15,920 bases of DNA, from NCBI GenBank assembly GCA_934540955.1, contig CAKTCY010000051.1, positions 1 through 15,920 on the forward strand, written 5' to 3'. This stretch comes from an uncultured Faecalibacterium sp. GTDB taxonomy: Bacteria > Bacillota > Clostridia > Oscillospirales > Ruminococcaceae. Position 1 is the first letter of the stretch; every line of letters begins with the position of its first letter. The notes beneath the pieces were generated by a model. That model was not told where the DNA came from and did no database searches. It saw only the letters and a program-made list of their open reading frames with translations. Both the position numbers and the translations under genes were made by a program. Shown here in pieces: positions 1 to 6,941 of this stretch.

Positions 1-1428
1 TATATCAGCCCTTTTTCCACCCGCTACGCTTCCGATGAGATGCAGTACATCTTCTCGGACGACAACAAGTTCCGCACATGGCGGCGGCTGTGGGTGGCGC
101 TGGCTCGTGCCGAAATGGAGCAGGGTCTGCCCAACATTACCCCGGACATGGTAGCCGAGCTGGAAGCCCATGTGGACGACATCAATTACGAAGTGGCCAT
201 CGAGCGCGAAAAGCTGGTGCGCCACGACGTGATGAGCCATGTTTATGCCTACGGCCAGCAGTGCCCCAAGGCAGCCGGCATCATCCATCTGGGTGCCACC
301 AGCTGCTATGTGGGCGACAACACCGACATCATCGTGATGCGGCAGGGTCTTGAGCTGGTGCGCAAAAAGCTGGTGGGTGTGCTGGCAAAGCTGGCACACT
401 TCGCCAAGGAGTACAAGGATATGCCCTGCATGGCCTACACCCACTGCCAGCCCGCACAGCCCACCACCGTGGGCAAGCGCGCTACCCTGTGGGCCAACGA
501 GCTGGTGATGGATCTGGCCGAGATCGACCATCGTCTGGCGACCCTGCAGCTGCGCGGTGTCAAGGGCACCACCGGCACGCAGGCCTCCTTTATGGAGCTG
601 TTCAAGGGTGACGCCGACAAGATCCGCGCCGTGGATGCTTCCATTGCAAAGGAGATGGGCTTTGACCCCAAGGCTGTTGTGCCGGTGTCCGGCCAGACCT
701 ACAGCCGCAAGGTGGACGCCTTTATCCTGAACGCACTGGCCGGTATTGGCCAGAGCTGCATGAAGTTTGCCACCGACCTGCGCCTGCTGGCCAACTTCAA
801 GGAGATGGAGGAGCCCTTTGAGAAGAACCAGATCGGTTCCTCCGCGATGCCCTACAAGCGCAACCCCATGCGCTGCGAGCGCATCTGCGCCCTTGCCCGC
901 TACCTGATGGTGGACGTGCTGAACCCCAGCTTTACCACCGGCTGCCAGTGGTTTGAGCGCACGCTGGACGACAGCGCCAACAAGCGCGTGGCGATGGCCG
1001 AGGGCTTCCTTGCCACCGATGCCATCCTGAACATCATGCTCAATGTCACCGATGGTCTGGTGGTGTACCCCAAGGTGGTGCGCAGCCGCCTGATGGCCGA
1101 GCTGCCTTTCATGGCCAGCGAGAACATCATGATGCAGGCTGTGGAAAAGGGCGGCAACCGTCAGGAACTGCACGAGCGCCTGCGCCAGCACGCCATCGCC
1201 GCCGGTAAGCAGGTCAAGGAAGAGGGCCTGCCCAACGATATGGTGGACCGCATTGCCGCAGACCCGGCCTTTGGCCTGACCCGCGAGGAGATCGTGGCAG
1301 GGCTTGTACCGGAAAACTTTGTGGGCCGTGCACCCCAGCAGGTGGAGGAGTTCATCGCCAACGTCCTGCAGCCCATCTTCGATGCTGACCCCGAGGATGT
1401 GGAGCAGCACGCCTCCCTGAGCGTCTGA
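1..1428 (+). CDS. purB: Adenylosuccinate lyase, 5'-truncated by the window edge
   Basis: Cytosolic purine biosynthesis enzyme. It splits SAICAR to AICAR plus fumarate and adenylosuccinate to AMP plus fumarate. The reading frame is open back to base 1 and reads YISPFSTRYASDEMQYIF, the usual N-terminal stretch of this family, so the ATG at 40 is internal and only a few codons are missing. The fumarate lyase superfamily signature GSSAMPYKRNP (about 826-858) carries the mobile-loop catalytic serine, and the MAYTHCQPAQPTT segment carries the conserved catalytic-site histidine. About 475 residues are visible, a normal length. It ends in tandem stops TGA TAA and is followed at once by a terminator, so it is the last gene of its transcript. 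Nothing looks broken. Family assignment is very secure. Confidence 0.97.
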   Translation, partial: YISPFSTRYASDEMQYIFSDDNKFRTWRRLWVALARAEMEQGLPNITPDMVAELEAHVDDINYEVAIEREKLVRHDVMSHVYAYGQQCPKAAGIIHLGATSCYVGDNTDIIVMRQGLELVRKKLVGVLAKLAHFAKEYKDMPCMAYTHCQPAQPTTVGKRATLWANELVMDLAEIDHRLATLQLRGVKGTTGTQASFMELFKGDADKIRAVDASIAKEMGFDPKAVVPVSGQTYSRKVDAFILNALAGIGQSCMKFATDLRLLANFKEMEEPFEKNQIGSSAMPYKRNPMRCERICALARYLMVDVLNPSFTTGCQWFERTLDDSANKRVAMAEGFLATDAILNIMLNVTDGLVVYPKVVRSRLMAELPFMASENIMMQAVEKGGNRQELHERLRQHAIAAGKQVKEEGLPNDMVDRIAADPAFGLTREEIVAGLVPENFVGRAPQQVEEFIANVLQPIFDADPEDVEQHASLSV

Positions 1429-1444
1429 TAACAAGATCAATTGC

Positions 1445-1477
1445 AAAAAGGAGAAGCCCACGGGCTTCTCCTTTTTT
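1445..1477 (+). terminator. Rho-independent terminator after purB
   Basis: The GGAGAAGCC arm pairs with GGCTTCTCC around a CACG loop, and the hairpin is followed by six T. The A-run at 1445-1449 can pair with the T-run, so the hairpin is also readable on the minus strand. It lies 17 bases after the purB stop. Confidence 0.93.
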
Positions 1478-1488
1478 GCGTTTGTGCC

Positions 1489-1517
1489 TTGCACGATTTT
1501 GTCTGTCATGTTACACT
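1489..1517 (+). promoter_or_regulatory. Promoter of the pseudouridine synthase gene
   Basis: TTGCAC (1489-1494), a 17-base spacer and TACACT (1512-1517) match sigma-A -35 and -10 boxes. TGT directly before the -10 gives an extended -10. The predicted start near 1524 leaves a leader of about 24 bases ahead of the ATG at 1548. Confidence 0.75.
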
Positions 1518-1547
1518 GAGGGCATTACCAACAAAGGAGAATCGCTT

Positions 1548-2249
1548 ATGCGTTTGGATAAATATCTGGCCGAAACTGCCCAGTGCACCCGCAGCGAGGC
1601 CAAAACCATGCTGGCAAAAGGGCGCGTGCAGGTAAACGGCACGGTGTGCAAAAAAGGGGACACCCAGCTGAAGGATAACGACACCGTGGCAGTGGACGGT
1701 GCACTGCTGACCTATCAGAAATTCGTTTATCTGATGCTCAATAAGCCCGAGGGGGTGGTGAGCGCTTCCACTGATAAGCGTGACACCACCGTGGTGGACC
1801 TGGTAGGGGACGCCTACCCCCGGCGGGAGCTGTTTCCGGCCGGGCGGCTGGATAAGACCAGCACCGGCTTTGTGCTGCTGACCGATGACGGCGGCTTTGC
1901 TCACGATATCCTGTCCCCCCGGCACCATGTTTCCAAGACCTACACCGTGACCATCGACACCCCGCTCACGCAGGAGATGCGCACCGGCTTTGCGGCGGGG
2001 GTCACGCTGGCAGACGGCACCGCCCTTTCGCCCGCCGAGGTGACCGCCCTTTCCCCCGATGGGCTTACCGTGCGGGTGGTGCTGCGGCAGGGGGTGTACC
2101 ACCAGATCAAACGGATGTTCGGCGTGTACGGTGCCGGGGTGAATGCCCTGCACCGGGAGGCCATTGGCGGCCTTGCACTGGATGCACAGCTTGCGCCGGG
2201 GCAGTGGCGGGAGCTTTCTGACGAAGAGATGGCAAAAATTACCAGATAA
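1548..2249 (+). CDS. RsuA-family 16S rRNA pseudouridine synthase
   Basis: Predicted to convert a uridine of 16S rRNA to pseudouridine; RsuA of E. coli modifies U516. The protein has 233 residues. Residues 1-50 form an S4 RNA-binding domain (opening MRLDKYLAE). Residues 55-230 form the synthase fold with the motif GRLDKTSTGFVLLTDDG, in which Asp102 is the catalytic aspartate and falls at the same number as in E. coli RsuA. The KTYTV and VYHQIKRMF segments are also typical. The frame is open upstream to an ATG at 1476, but AAAGGAG at 1533-1539, eight bases before the ATG at 1548, decides the start, and the upstream ATG would lie before the promoter's start point. It is flanked by its own promoter and a weak terminator, so probably monocistronic. 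The exact target uridine is inferred from the family only. Confidence 0.93.
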   Translation: MRLDKYLAETAQCTRSEAKTMLAKGRVQVNGTVCKKGDTQLKDNDTVAVDGALLTYQKFVYLMLNKPEGVVSASTDKRDTTVVDLVGDAYPRRELFPAGRLDKTSTGFVLLTDDGGFAHDILSPRHHVSKTYTVTIDTPLTQEMRTGFAAGVTLADGTALSPAEVTALSPDGLTVRVVLRQGVYHQIKRMFGVYGAGVNALHREAIGGLALDAQLAPGQWRELSDEEMAKITR

Positions 2250-2253
2250 AACG

Positions 2254-2274
2254 CTGCGCTTTTCACGCAGTTTT
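2254..2274 (+). terminator. Possible weak terminator after the pseudouridine synthase
   Basis: CTGCG (2254-2258) pairs with CGCAG (2266-2270) over a 7-base loop, followed by TTTT. The stem is short, so this is tentative. Confidence 0.4.
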
Positions 2275-2319
2275 CAAAAATGTATCACATTTTATCGGTA
2301 AAATAACGGTAAGAACCAC

Positions 2320-2340
2320 GCCAAAAGGCACTTTTTTGGC
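2320..2340. repeat. Hairpin-forming inverted repeat
   Basis: GCCAAAA (2320-2326) and TTTTGGC (2334-2340) can pair over a 7-base loop. No T-run follows on either strand, so it is not a standard terminator. It lies in the AT-rich gap between the pseudouridine synthase and the CdaR-like regulator. Its role is unknown. Confidence 0.4.
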
Positions 2341-2361
2341 ACAAAATGGCCCCGAAAGATA

Positions 2362-2397
2362 ATTTCAACAAGAAAGATTTATTTTTTTTGTTGAAAT
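2362..2397. promoter_or_regulatory. Inverted repeat at the regulator promoter, candidate operator
   Basis: ATTTCAACAA (2362-2371) and TTGTTGAAAT (2388-2397) are a perfect 10-base inverted repeat with a 16-base A/T-rich centre. It ends three bases before the -35 box. A related direct copy, GTTGCAAA, begins at 2400, ten bases after the GTTGAAAT at 2390, so half-sites repeat one helical turn apart. Binding of the downstream regulator itself (autoregulation) is an inference. Confidence 0.55.
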
Positions 2398-2400
2398 CTG

Positions 2401-2429
2401 TTGCAAAAGTAAATTCTTTTGTGTAAAAT
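2401..2429 (+). promoter_or_regulatory. Promoter of the CdaR/PucR-type regulator
   Basis: TTGCAA (2401-2406), a 17-base spacer and TAAAAT (2424-2429). Start near 2436 gives a leader of about 78 bases before the ATG at 2514. Confidence 0.7.
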
Positions 2430-2513
2430 ATAGATTGTAATGCGGCTAAATTGTTTAAAATCACAACCCATGCCGCCGCGGCTTGCACAAACGAGGAAAA
2501 GGGGTATCCATTT

Positions 2514-3599
2514 ATGGCCAATAGAGTATTTCAAAGCGTGATCTACCAGATGAAGGACGCGATCAATCGGGTGGTCGGCGTTGTGGATGAGACCGGCGCT
2601 GTCATTTCCTGCTCGGAGCTGAACCTGATCGGCGAGGTGCGCGAGGGCTATATGGCCGAGCGCCTGACCGCAGGCGACCGCTTTGTGCGCGACGGCTATA
2701 CTTACCAGCAGTTCTCCAATGCCAAGCATAACGATTATGCCGTGTTCGTGGAGGGCGTCGATGAGACTGCAGGACAGTTTGCCGGTGTGCTGGCCATCAG
2801 CCTGCAGAGCATCAAGCAGTACCACGACGAAAAGTTCGATAAGTCCAACTTTATCAAGAACGTGGTGCTGGACAACATCCTGCCCGGCGATATCTACGCC
2901 AAGGCACGGGAGCTGCACTTTGCCACCGATGTCTCCCGCGTGGTGTTCATCGTGCGGGTGATCAGCGGCGGCGATATCTCTGCCTACGATGTGGTCAGCA
3001 GCCTGTTCCCCGATAAGCAGAAGGACTTTGTGTTCAATATCAGCGAGACCGACACCGTGCTGGTCAAGGAGATCCGCAAGGGCATCGACCGCACCGATAT
3101 GGAAAAGCTGGCTGCCAGCATTGTGGATACCCTCTCCGGCGAGCACTACATCAAGGCCGTGGTCGGCATTGGCACCCCCATTGCCAACGTGAAGGATCTG
3201 GCTACCTCCTTTAAGGAAGCCCAGATCGCCATGGAGGTGAGCAAGGTGTTCGATACCGAAAAGCAGATCATCCGCTACGATAATCTGGGCATTGCTCGTC
3301 TGATCTACCAGCTGCCCACCACCGTGTGCGAGATGTTCCTGCGCGAGGTATTCAAGCAGGGCAGCATCGAGAGCCTGGATCAGGAGACCTTGTTCACCAT
3401 CCAGCGCTTCTTCGAGAACAACCTGAATGTGTCCGAGACCAGCCGCGGCCTGTTTGTGCACCGCAACACGCTGGTGTATCGTCTGGAAAAGATCAAAAAG
3501 CTGACCGGTCTGGATCTGCGTGAGTTCGACGACGCTATCGTCTTTAAGGTAGCGCTGATGGTAAAGAAGTACCTGTCCAACAACCCGGCCAAATACTGA
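2514..3599 (+). CDS. CdaR/PucR-type helix-turn-helix transcriptional regulator
   Basis: Predicted DNA-binding regulator of 361 residues. Residues 1-105 look like a sensory (PAS-like or diacid-recognition-like) domain, with the segment VVGVVDETGAVISCSE. Residues 115-255 resemble the GGDEF-like middle domain of CdaR proteins. Residues 305-352 are the PucR-type C-terminal HTH (VSETSRGLFVHRNTLVYRLE followed by a KLTGLDLREFDDA helix), which is the clearest part. An upstream in-frame ATG at 2451 exists, but GAGGAAAAGGGG at 2493-2504 before the ATG at 2514 decides the start. It has its own promoter, a candidate operator and a terminator, so it is a single-gene unit. CdaR homologues respond to sugar diacids, but no effector can be assigned here and no sugar-acid genes are nearby. 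Confidence 0.85.
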   Translation: MANRVFQSVIYQMKDAINRVVGVVDETGAVISCSELNLIGEVREGYMAERLTAGDRFVRDGYTYQQFSNAKHNDYAVFVEGVDETAGQFAGVLAISLQSIKQYHDEKFDKSNFIKNVVLDNILPGDIYAKARELHFATDVSRVVFIVRVISGGDISAYDVVSSLFPDKQKDFVFNISETDTVLVKEIRKGIDRTDMEKLAASIVDTLSGEHYIKAVVGIGTPIANVKDLATSFKEAQIAMEVSKVFDTEKQIIRYDNLGIARLIYQLPTTVCEMFLREVFKQGSIESLDQETLFTIQRFFENNLNVSETSRGLFVHRNTLVYRLEKIKKLTGLDLREFDDAIVFKVALMVKKYLSNNPAKY

Positions 3600-3633
3600 T
3601 ATTTCGCTGTGCGGGTCTTGCCCCGCCGGCGCC

Positions 3634-3672
3634 GAACCGGCCGCTCGAAACCGATGCTGGCCGGTTCTTTTT
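3634..3672 (+). terminator. Rho-independent terminator after the regulator
   Basis: GAACCGGCC (3634-3642) pairs with GGCCGGTTC (3659-3667) over a 16-base loop, followed by five T. It separates the regulator from ftsE. No convincing promoter is seen between it and ftsE: TTGACC at 3699-3704 has no partner -10 at proper spacing. Confidence 0.85.
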
Positions 3673-3740
3673 GCAGTATTGGCTGCGGACGGGCTGTCTT
3701 GACCGTCAAAAATCTTGATGTCAGGAGCTAATACGATTCC

Positions 3741-4505
3741 ATGATCGATTTTGAACACGTTTCCAAAGAATATAAAAAGGGCGGACGCCTTGCGCTGGAG
3801 GATATCAACCTCCATGTGGATGAAGGCGAGTTCGTCTTTCTGCTGGGTCACTCCGGCGCGGGCAAATCTACCCTGCTCAAGCTGATTTTGCGGGAGGCAC
3901 TGCCTACCTCCGGCAAGGTGACTGTGCTGGGCAAGGACGTAGCCAAGCTGCGCCGCCGCAAGATCCCTTATCTGCGCCGTCAGATGGGCATCATCTTTCA
4001 GGACTTCCGGCTGATCCCCAGCATGACCGTGTACGAGAACGTGGCCTTTGCCATGCACGTTCTCAACGTGCCTCGCAAGGAGATCCGTCCCCGCGTGGAG
4101 TACATTCTGGAGCTGGTGCATCTGGAGGATAAGGCCAAGTGCTACCCGGATACCCTTTCCGGCGGCGAGCAGCAGCGTGTGGCTGTGGCGCGTGCGCTGG
4201 TGCATAACCCCAAGCTGGTCATCGCGGATGAGCCCACCGGCAACATTGACCCGGAGCTGAGTCTGGAAATGATGCAGCTGCTGGAGCGGGTGAGCAAAAT
4301 GGGCATCACGGTGCTGGTGGTCACCCACGAGCACGAGCTGGTGCACCGCTTCCATCAGCGTGTGGTCACCCTGAGCCATGGCCGCATCGTCTCGGACGTG
4401 CCTGCAGACCCCGTGGCTGCCGCCGAGGATGATCTTTCGCTGGATATTGCCGCCTTTGATGCGGACGATGCGCCCGCTGCGAAAAAGGAGGTGGCAGCCG
4501 TATGA
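3741..4505 (+). CDS. ftsE: Cell-division ABC transporter ATP-binding protein FtsE
   Basis: Cytoplasmic ATPase that partners FtsX at the division site and drives a conformational change that activates a peptidoglycan hydrolase outside the membrane. In 254 residues it shows Walker [10 protein letters not shown] (36-44), Q-loop [16 protein letters not shown] (86-101), signature LSGGEQQ (139-145), Walker [10 protein letters not shown] (159-167) and H-loop His196. Residues about 222-254 are an acidic and Ala-rich C-terminal tail longer than in E. coli FtsE (222 residues). AGGAG at 3723-3727 lies 13 bases before the ATG, a rather long spacing. The stop overlaps the ftsX start in ATGA, which points to translational coupling. 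Confidence 0.96.
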   Translation: MIDFEHVSKEYKKGGRLALEDINLHVDEGEFVFLLGHSGAGKSTLLKLILREALPTSGKVTVLGKDVAKLRRRKIPYLRRQMGIIFQDFRLIPSMTVYENVAFAMHVLNVPRKEIRPRVEYILELVHLEDKAKCYPDTLSGGEQQRVAVARALVHNPKLVIADEPTGNIDPELSLEMMQLLERVSKMGITVLVVTHEHELVHRFHQRVVTLSHGRIVSDVPADPVAAAEDDLSLDIAAFDADDAPAAKKEVAAV

Positions 4506-5410
4506 TGCGTCCCGCTACCTTTTTCTTCCTTACCCGGCGCGGTGTGCGCAACTTGGGCAAGCACTGGGCTATGACCATTGCCTGCATCGCTTCCTTGAGC
4601 GTTTGTATGACCCTGAACATCTTCGCCAGTCTGGCCGAGGTGAACGTGGGCAGTATGGTGGCCTATCTGGGCAGCCAGAACGAGACGGTGGTCTATCTGG
4701 ACCCCGAATGTGATGACGCCACCGCCGCGCAGGTAGGCGAGACCCTTTCGGCTATGCCGGGGGTCAGCGGGGTGCAGTACGTCTCCAAGCAGGACGTGCT
4801 CAACACCTACCGCGGCTATATGCAGGATTATTCCTCCCTGTGGGATGAATTTGAGACCGACAACCCCTTTAAGGCCAACTACCGGGTCACCCTGAGCGAT
4901 CTGACCCAGATGGAGAGCATGAGCGTGAAGATGCAGGCCATCCCGGGCGTTGTCAGCGTTACCGCCCCGGTGGAGATGACCAATATCTTTGTGGAGGTCC
5001 AGAAGGCTGTCACCAAGGGCGGCCGCATGATCGTGCTGGTGCTGATGGTGGTCAGCATCATCACGGTGGGCAGCACCATCCGTCTGAGCGTTTTTGCCCG
5101 CCGCCGCGAGATCGAGATCATGAAGTATGTGGGTGCCACCAACCGCATGGTCACTCTGCCGTTCTTTGTGGAGGGCCTGACCATGGGTCTGATCTCCGGT
5201 ATCCTGACCGCAGCGGTCAGCCTTGGCTGCTACAGCTATGTGGTCAACGCAGCCGGCGGCTTGGGCGGCATCTGGCAGATGCTCATGGGCCGCGCACTGG
5301 TGCCGGTGGCCAATGTGCTGCCGACCATCGTGGTAACAAGCCTGCTCAGCGGTGCCATCGTAGGCGGCGTGGGCAGTATGTTCTCTATCCGCAAACATCT
5401 GAATGTGTGA
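4502..5410 (+). CDS. ftsX: Cell-division membrane protein FtsX
   Basis: Membrane partner of FtsE, 302 residues. Four transmembrane segments are visible: about 22-44, 175-197, 218-247 and 271-294. Between the first and second lies an extracellular domain of about 130 residues, the part that in other bacteria recruits a coiled-coil hydrolase or its activator. AAGGAGGTGG (4485-4494) lies inside the end of ftsE. Two consecutive ATGs (4502 and 4505) could both serve as start; the first is taken. The next gene encodes a secreted coiled-coil M23 peptidase 19 bases downstream, which fits as its extracellular target. Confidence 0.95.
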   Translation: MMRPATFFFLTRRGVRNLGKHWAMTIACIASLSVCMTLNIFASLAEVNVGSMVAYLGSQNETVVYLDPECDDATAAQVGETLSAMPGVSGVQYVSKQDVLNTYRGYMQDYSSLWDEFETDNPFKANYRVTLSDLTQMESMSVKMQAIPGVVSVTAPVEMTNIFVEVQKAVTKGGRMIVLVLMVVSIITVGSTIRLSVFARRREIEIMKYVGATNRMVTLPFFVEGLTMGLISGILTAAVSLGCYSYVVNAAGGLGGIWQMLMGRALVPVANVLPTIVVTSLLSGAIVGGVGSMFSIRKHLNV

Positions 5411-5429
5411 CCGAAAGGAGCCGCGTTTT

Positions 5430-6794
5430 ATGAGTAAAGCAATGCACGCAAAGCCCTTCCGGCTCACAGGCCCTTATACCGGTCGGCACGCCCGGCCGGA
5501 AAGCCCCCGCAGCAAGCTGATCCGTGCGGTCAGCCTTGGGCTGGCCTGTGTCTGCCTGCTGCTGACAGCCACGGTGTACCCGGCCTCGGCAGCCACCAAT
5601 AGCACCAGCATGGCCAGCCTGCAGACCAAGCTGGATAAGCTTTCCCAGTCCATCAACCAGCACAAAAAGGAGCTGTCGGATGCCAAAAAGAAGGAGTCCG
5701 CCGCCAAGGCGCTGGAAAGTGAACTGAAGGAGCGGGTCACCGTCCTGCAGGATCAGATCGGCGTGTTGGGCGGTCAGATCGCCGCAGTGCAGAACAGCAT
5801 CGGCGAGAAGGAACAGCAGATCGGCGTGATGCAGACCCAGATCACGGACAAGCAGACCCAGATCGAGCAAAAGCAGAACGAGATCGATGACCAGTGGGAT
5901 GCTTTCAAAAAGCACATGGCTGCCATGCAGGAGCTGCGGGACGGCGGCAGCGTGGCCATGCTCAGTGCGGTGAACGACCTGTACGAGCTGCTTACCTTCA
6001 ATGAGGTGATGCAGGATATCTCTGTCAAGGACACCGAGATCATGAACAACATGAAGTCCGCCAAGCAGGGGCTGGAGGACGATAAGGCCGCGCTGGAGGA
6101 GCAGAAGGCCGGTCTGGAGGCCGAGAAGGCAGAGCTGCAGAGCCAGAAGAGCGAGCTGGACAGCCAGAACGCCCAGATGAAGAGCAAGCAGAGCGAGCTG
6201 AACAACAGCATCTCCGCAGCAAAGCTTACTGCTGCCGAGGCACAGGCAGCGCAGCAGAAGGCGCAGGCGGCCATCGAATCCGACGAGATGAACTACGAGG
6301 CCGTGAAAAAGGAGATCCAGAAGCTGATCGCAGCGGCCTCTGCCAGCAAGCCGCAGCTGAGCTTTAGCGGCTTTGCCTGCCCGCTGAAGAGTTACAGCCG
6401 CATCTCCAGTGAGTACGGCTGGCGTAAGAACCCCGTTTCCGGCGTGAACAAACTTCATGCCGGTATCGACTTTGCGGCAGCCGGCGGCACGCCTATCTAC
6501 GCTGCCGCCAGCGGCTATGTGCAGGTGGCAGGCTGGTCCACCGGCGGCTACGGCAACTATGTTATCATCTACCACGGCAAAATGTCCGATGGCAATACCT
6601 ATACCACCCTGTACGCGCATATGCGCTCGGTGGCTACCAGTGCAGGCAAGTATGTGAATCAGGGCGACCTGATCGGTTATGTGGGCACAACCGGCAATTC
6701 CACCGGCAACCACCTGCATCTGGAGGTGTGGAAGGGCGGCTCCAAGGCCAACGCCGTGAACCCCCGGAGCTGCATCCCCATTCCCCACAACTAA
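5430..6794 (+). CDS. Secreted coiled-coil M23 (LytM) peptidoglycan endopeptidase
   Basis: Predicted wall hydrolase of 454 residues, acting outside the membrane and probably controlled by FtsEX. There is an unusually long N-terminal part (1-30) before the signal hydrophobic core (31-50), with likely cleavage after PASA at about 54. Residues 60-305 are a long coiled coil rich in Gln, Lys and Glu, the part that binds FtsX in EnvC, PcsB and CwlO. Residues 315-440 form an M23 domain with all active-site residues in place: His343 and Asp347 (HAGID), His397 (YAHM), and His428 and His430 (HLHLEV). It should therefore be catalytic itself, unlike degenerate EnvC. An upstream in-frame ATG at 5403 overlaps ftsX, but AAAGGAG at 5414-5420 decides the start at 5430. 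Substrate bond is inferred from the family. Confidence 0.92.
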   Translation: MSKAMHAKPFRLTGPYTGRHARPESPRSKLIRAVSLGLACVCLLLTATVYPASAATNSTSMASLQTKLDKLSQSINQHKKELSDAKKKESAAKALESELKERVTVLQDQIGVLGGQIAAVQNSIGEKEQQIGVMQTQITDKQTQIEQKQNEIDDQWDAFKKHMAAMQELRDGGSVAMLSAVNDLYELLTFNEVMQDISVKDTEIMNNMKSAKQGLEDDKAALEEQKAGLEAEKAELQSQKSELDSQNAQMKSKQSELNNSISAAKLTAAEAQAAQQKAQAAIESDEMNYEAVKKEIQKLIAAASASKPQLSFSGFACPLKSYSRISSEYGWRKNPVSGVNKLHAGIDFAAAGGTPIYAAASGYVQVAGWSTGGYGNYVIIYHGKMSDGNTYTTLYAHMRSVATSAGKYVNQGDLIGYVGTTGNSTGNHLHLEVWKGGSKANAVNPRSCIPIPHN

Positions 6795-6817
6795 CAAGCA
6801 AGGAGGCTGGTTGATCT

Positions 6818-6925
6818 ATGAACGAACAAAAACGCAAGCGCGTGCTGCGCATCGGCTGTCTGGTTCTGGCAGGGGTGTTCGTACTCTCGCTGCTGGGCAG
6901 CATCCTTATGATGCTGCTGCTCTGA
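6818..6925 (+). CDS. Small single-pass membrane protein, 35 residues
   Basis: A short gene with a strong ribosome site, AAGGAGG (6800-6806), 11 bases before the ATG. The product has a positive N-terminus (MNEQKRKRVLR) followed by about 23 hydrophobic residues to the C-terminus (ending SILMMLLL), so an inner-side N-terminus with one membrane helix is expected. It sits 23 bases after the M23 gene and 16 bases before the S41 protease gene, with no terminator on either side, so it is co-expressed. I do not recognise a named family. A role as a small subunit or modulator of FtsEX, the hydrolase or the protease is only suggested by position. A leftover signal sequence of a decayed gene is a less likely reading, given the clean start and ribosome site. 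Confidence 0.75.
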   Translation: MNEQKRKRVLRIGCLVLAGVFVLSLLGSILMMLLL

Positions 6926-6941
6926 CCGGGAGGAAAGAACC

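Noticed and set aside
3699..3734. Promoter for ftsE from TTGACC and TAATAC
   Set aside because: The boxes are 24 bases apart, too far for a normal sigma-A promoter, and TAATAC overlaps the region just before the start codon.
2379..4379. A 666-codon open frame on the minus strand opposite the regulator and ftsE
   Set aside because: It lies antisense to two well-recognised genes, has a His/Gln/Leu-rich composition typical of the mirror of GC-rich codons, and shows no ribosome site or known domain.
5385..6797. A 470-codon minus-strand frame opposite the M23 gene
   Set aside because: Its Leu/Leu/Gly-rich composition is the antisense of the Gln/Lys/Glu coiled-coil codons; the plus-strand gene is certain.
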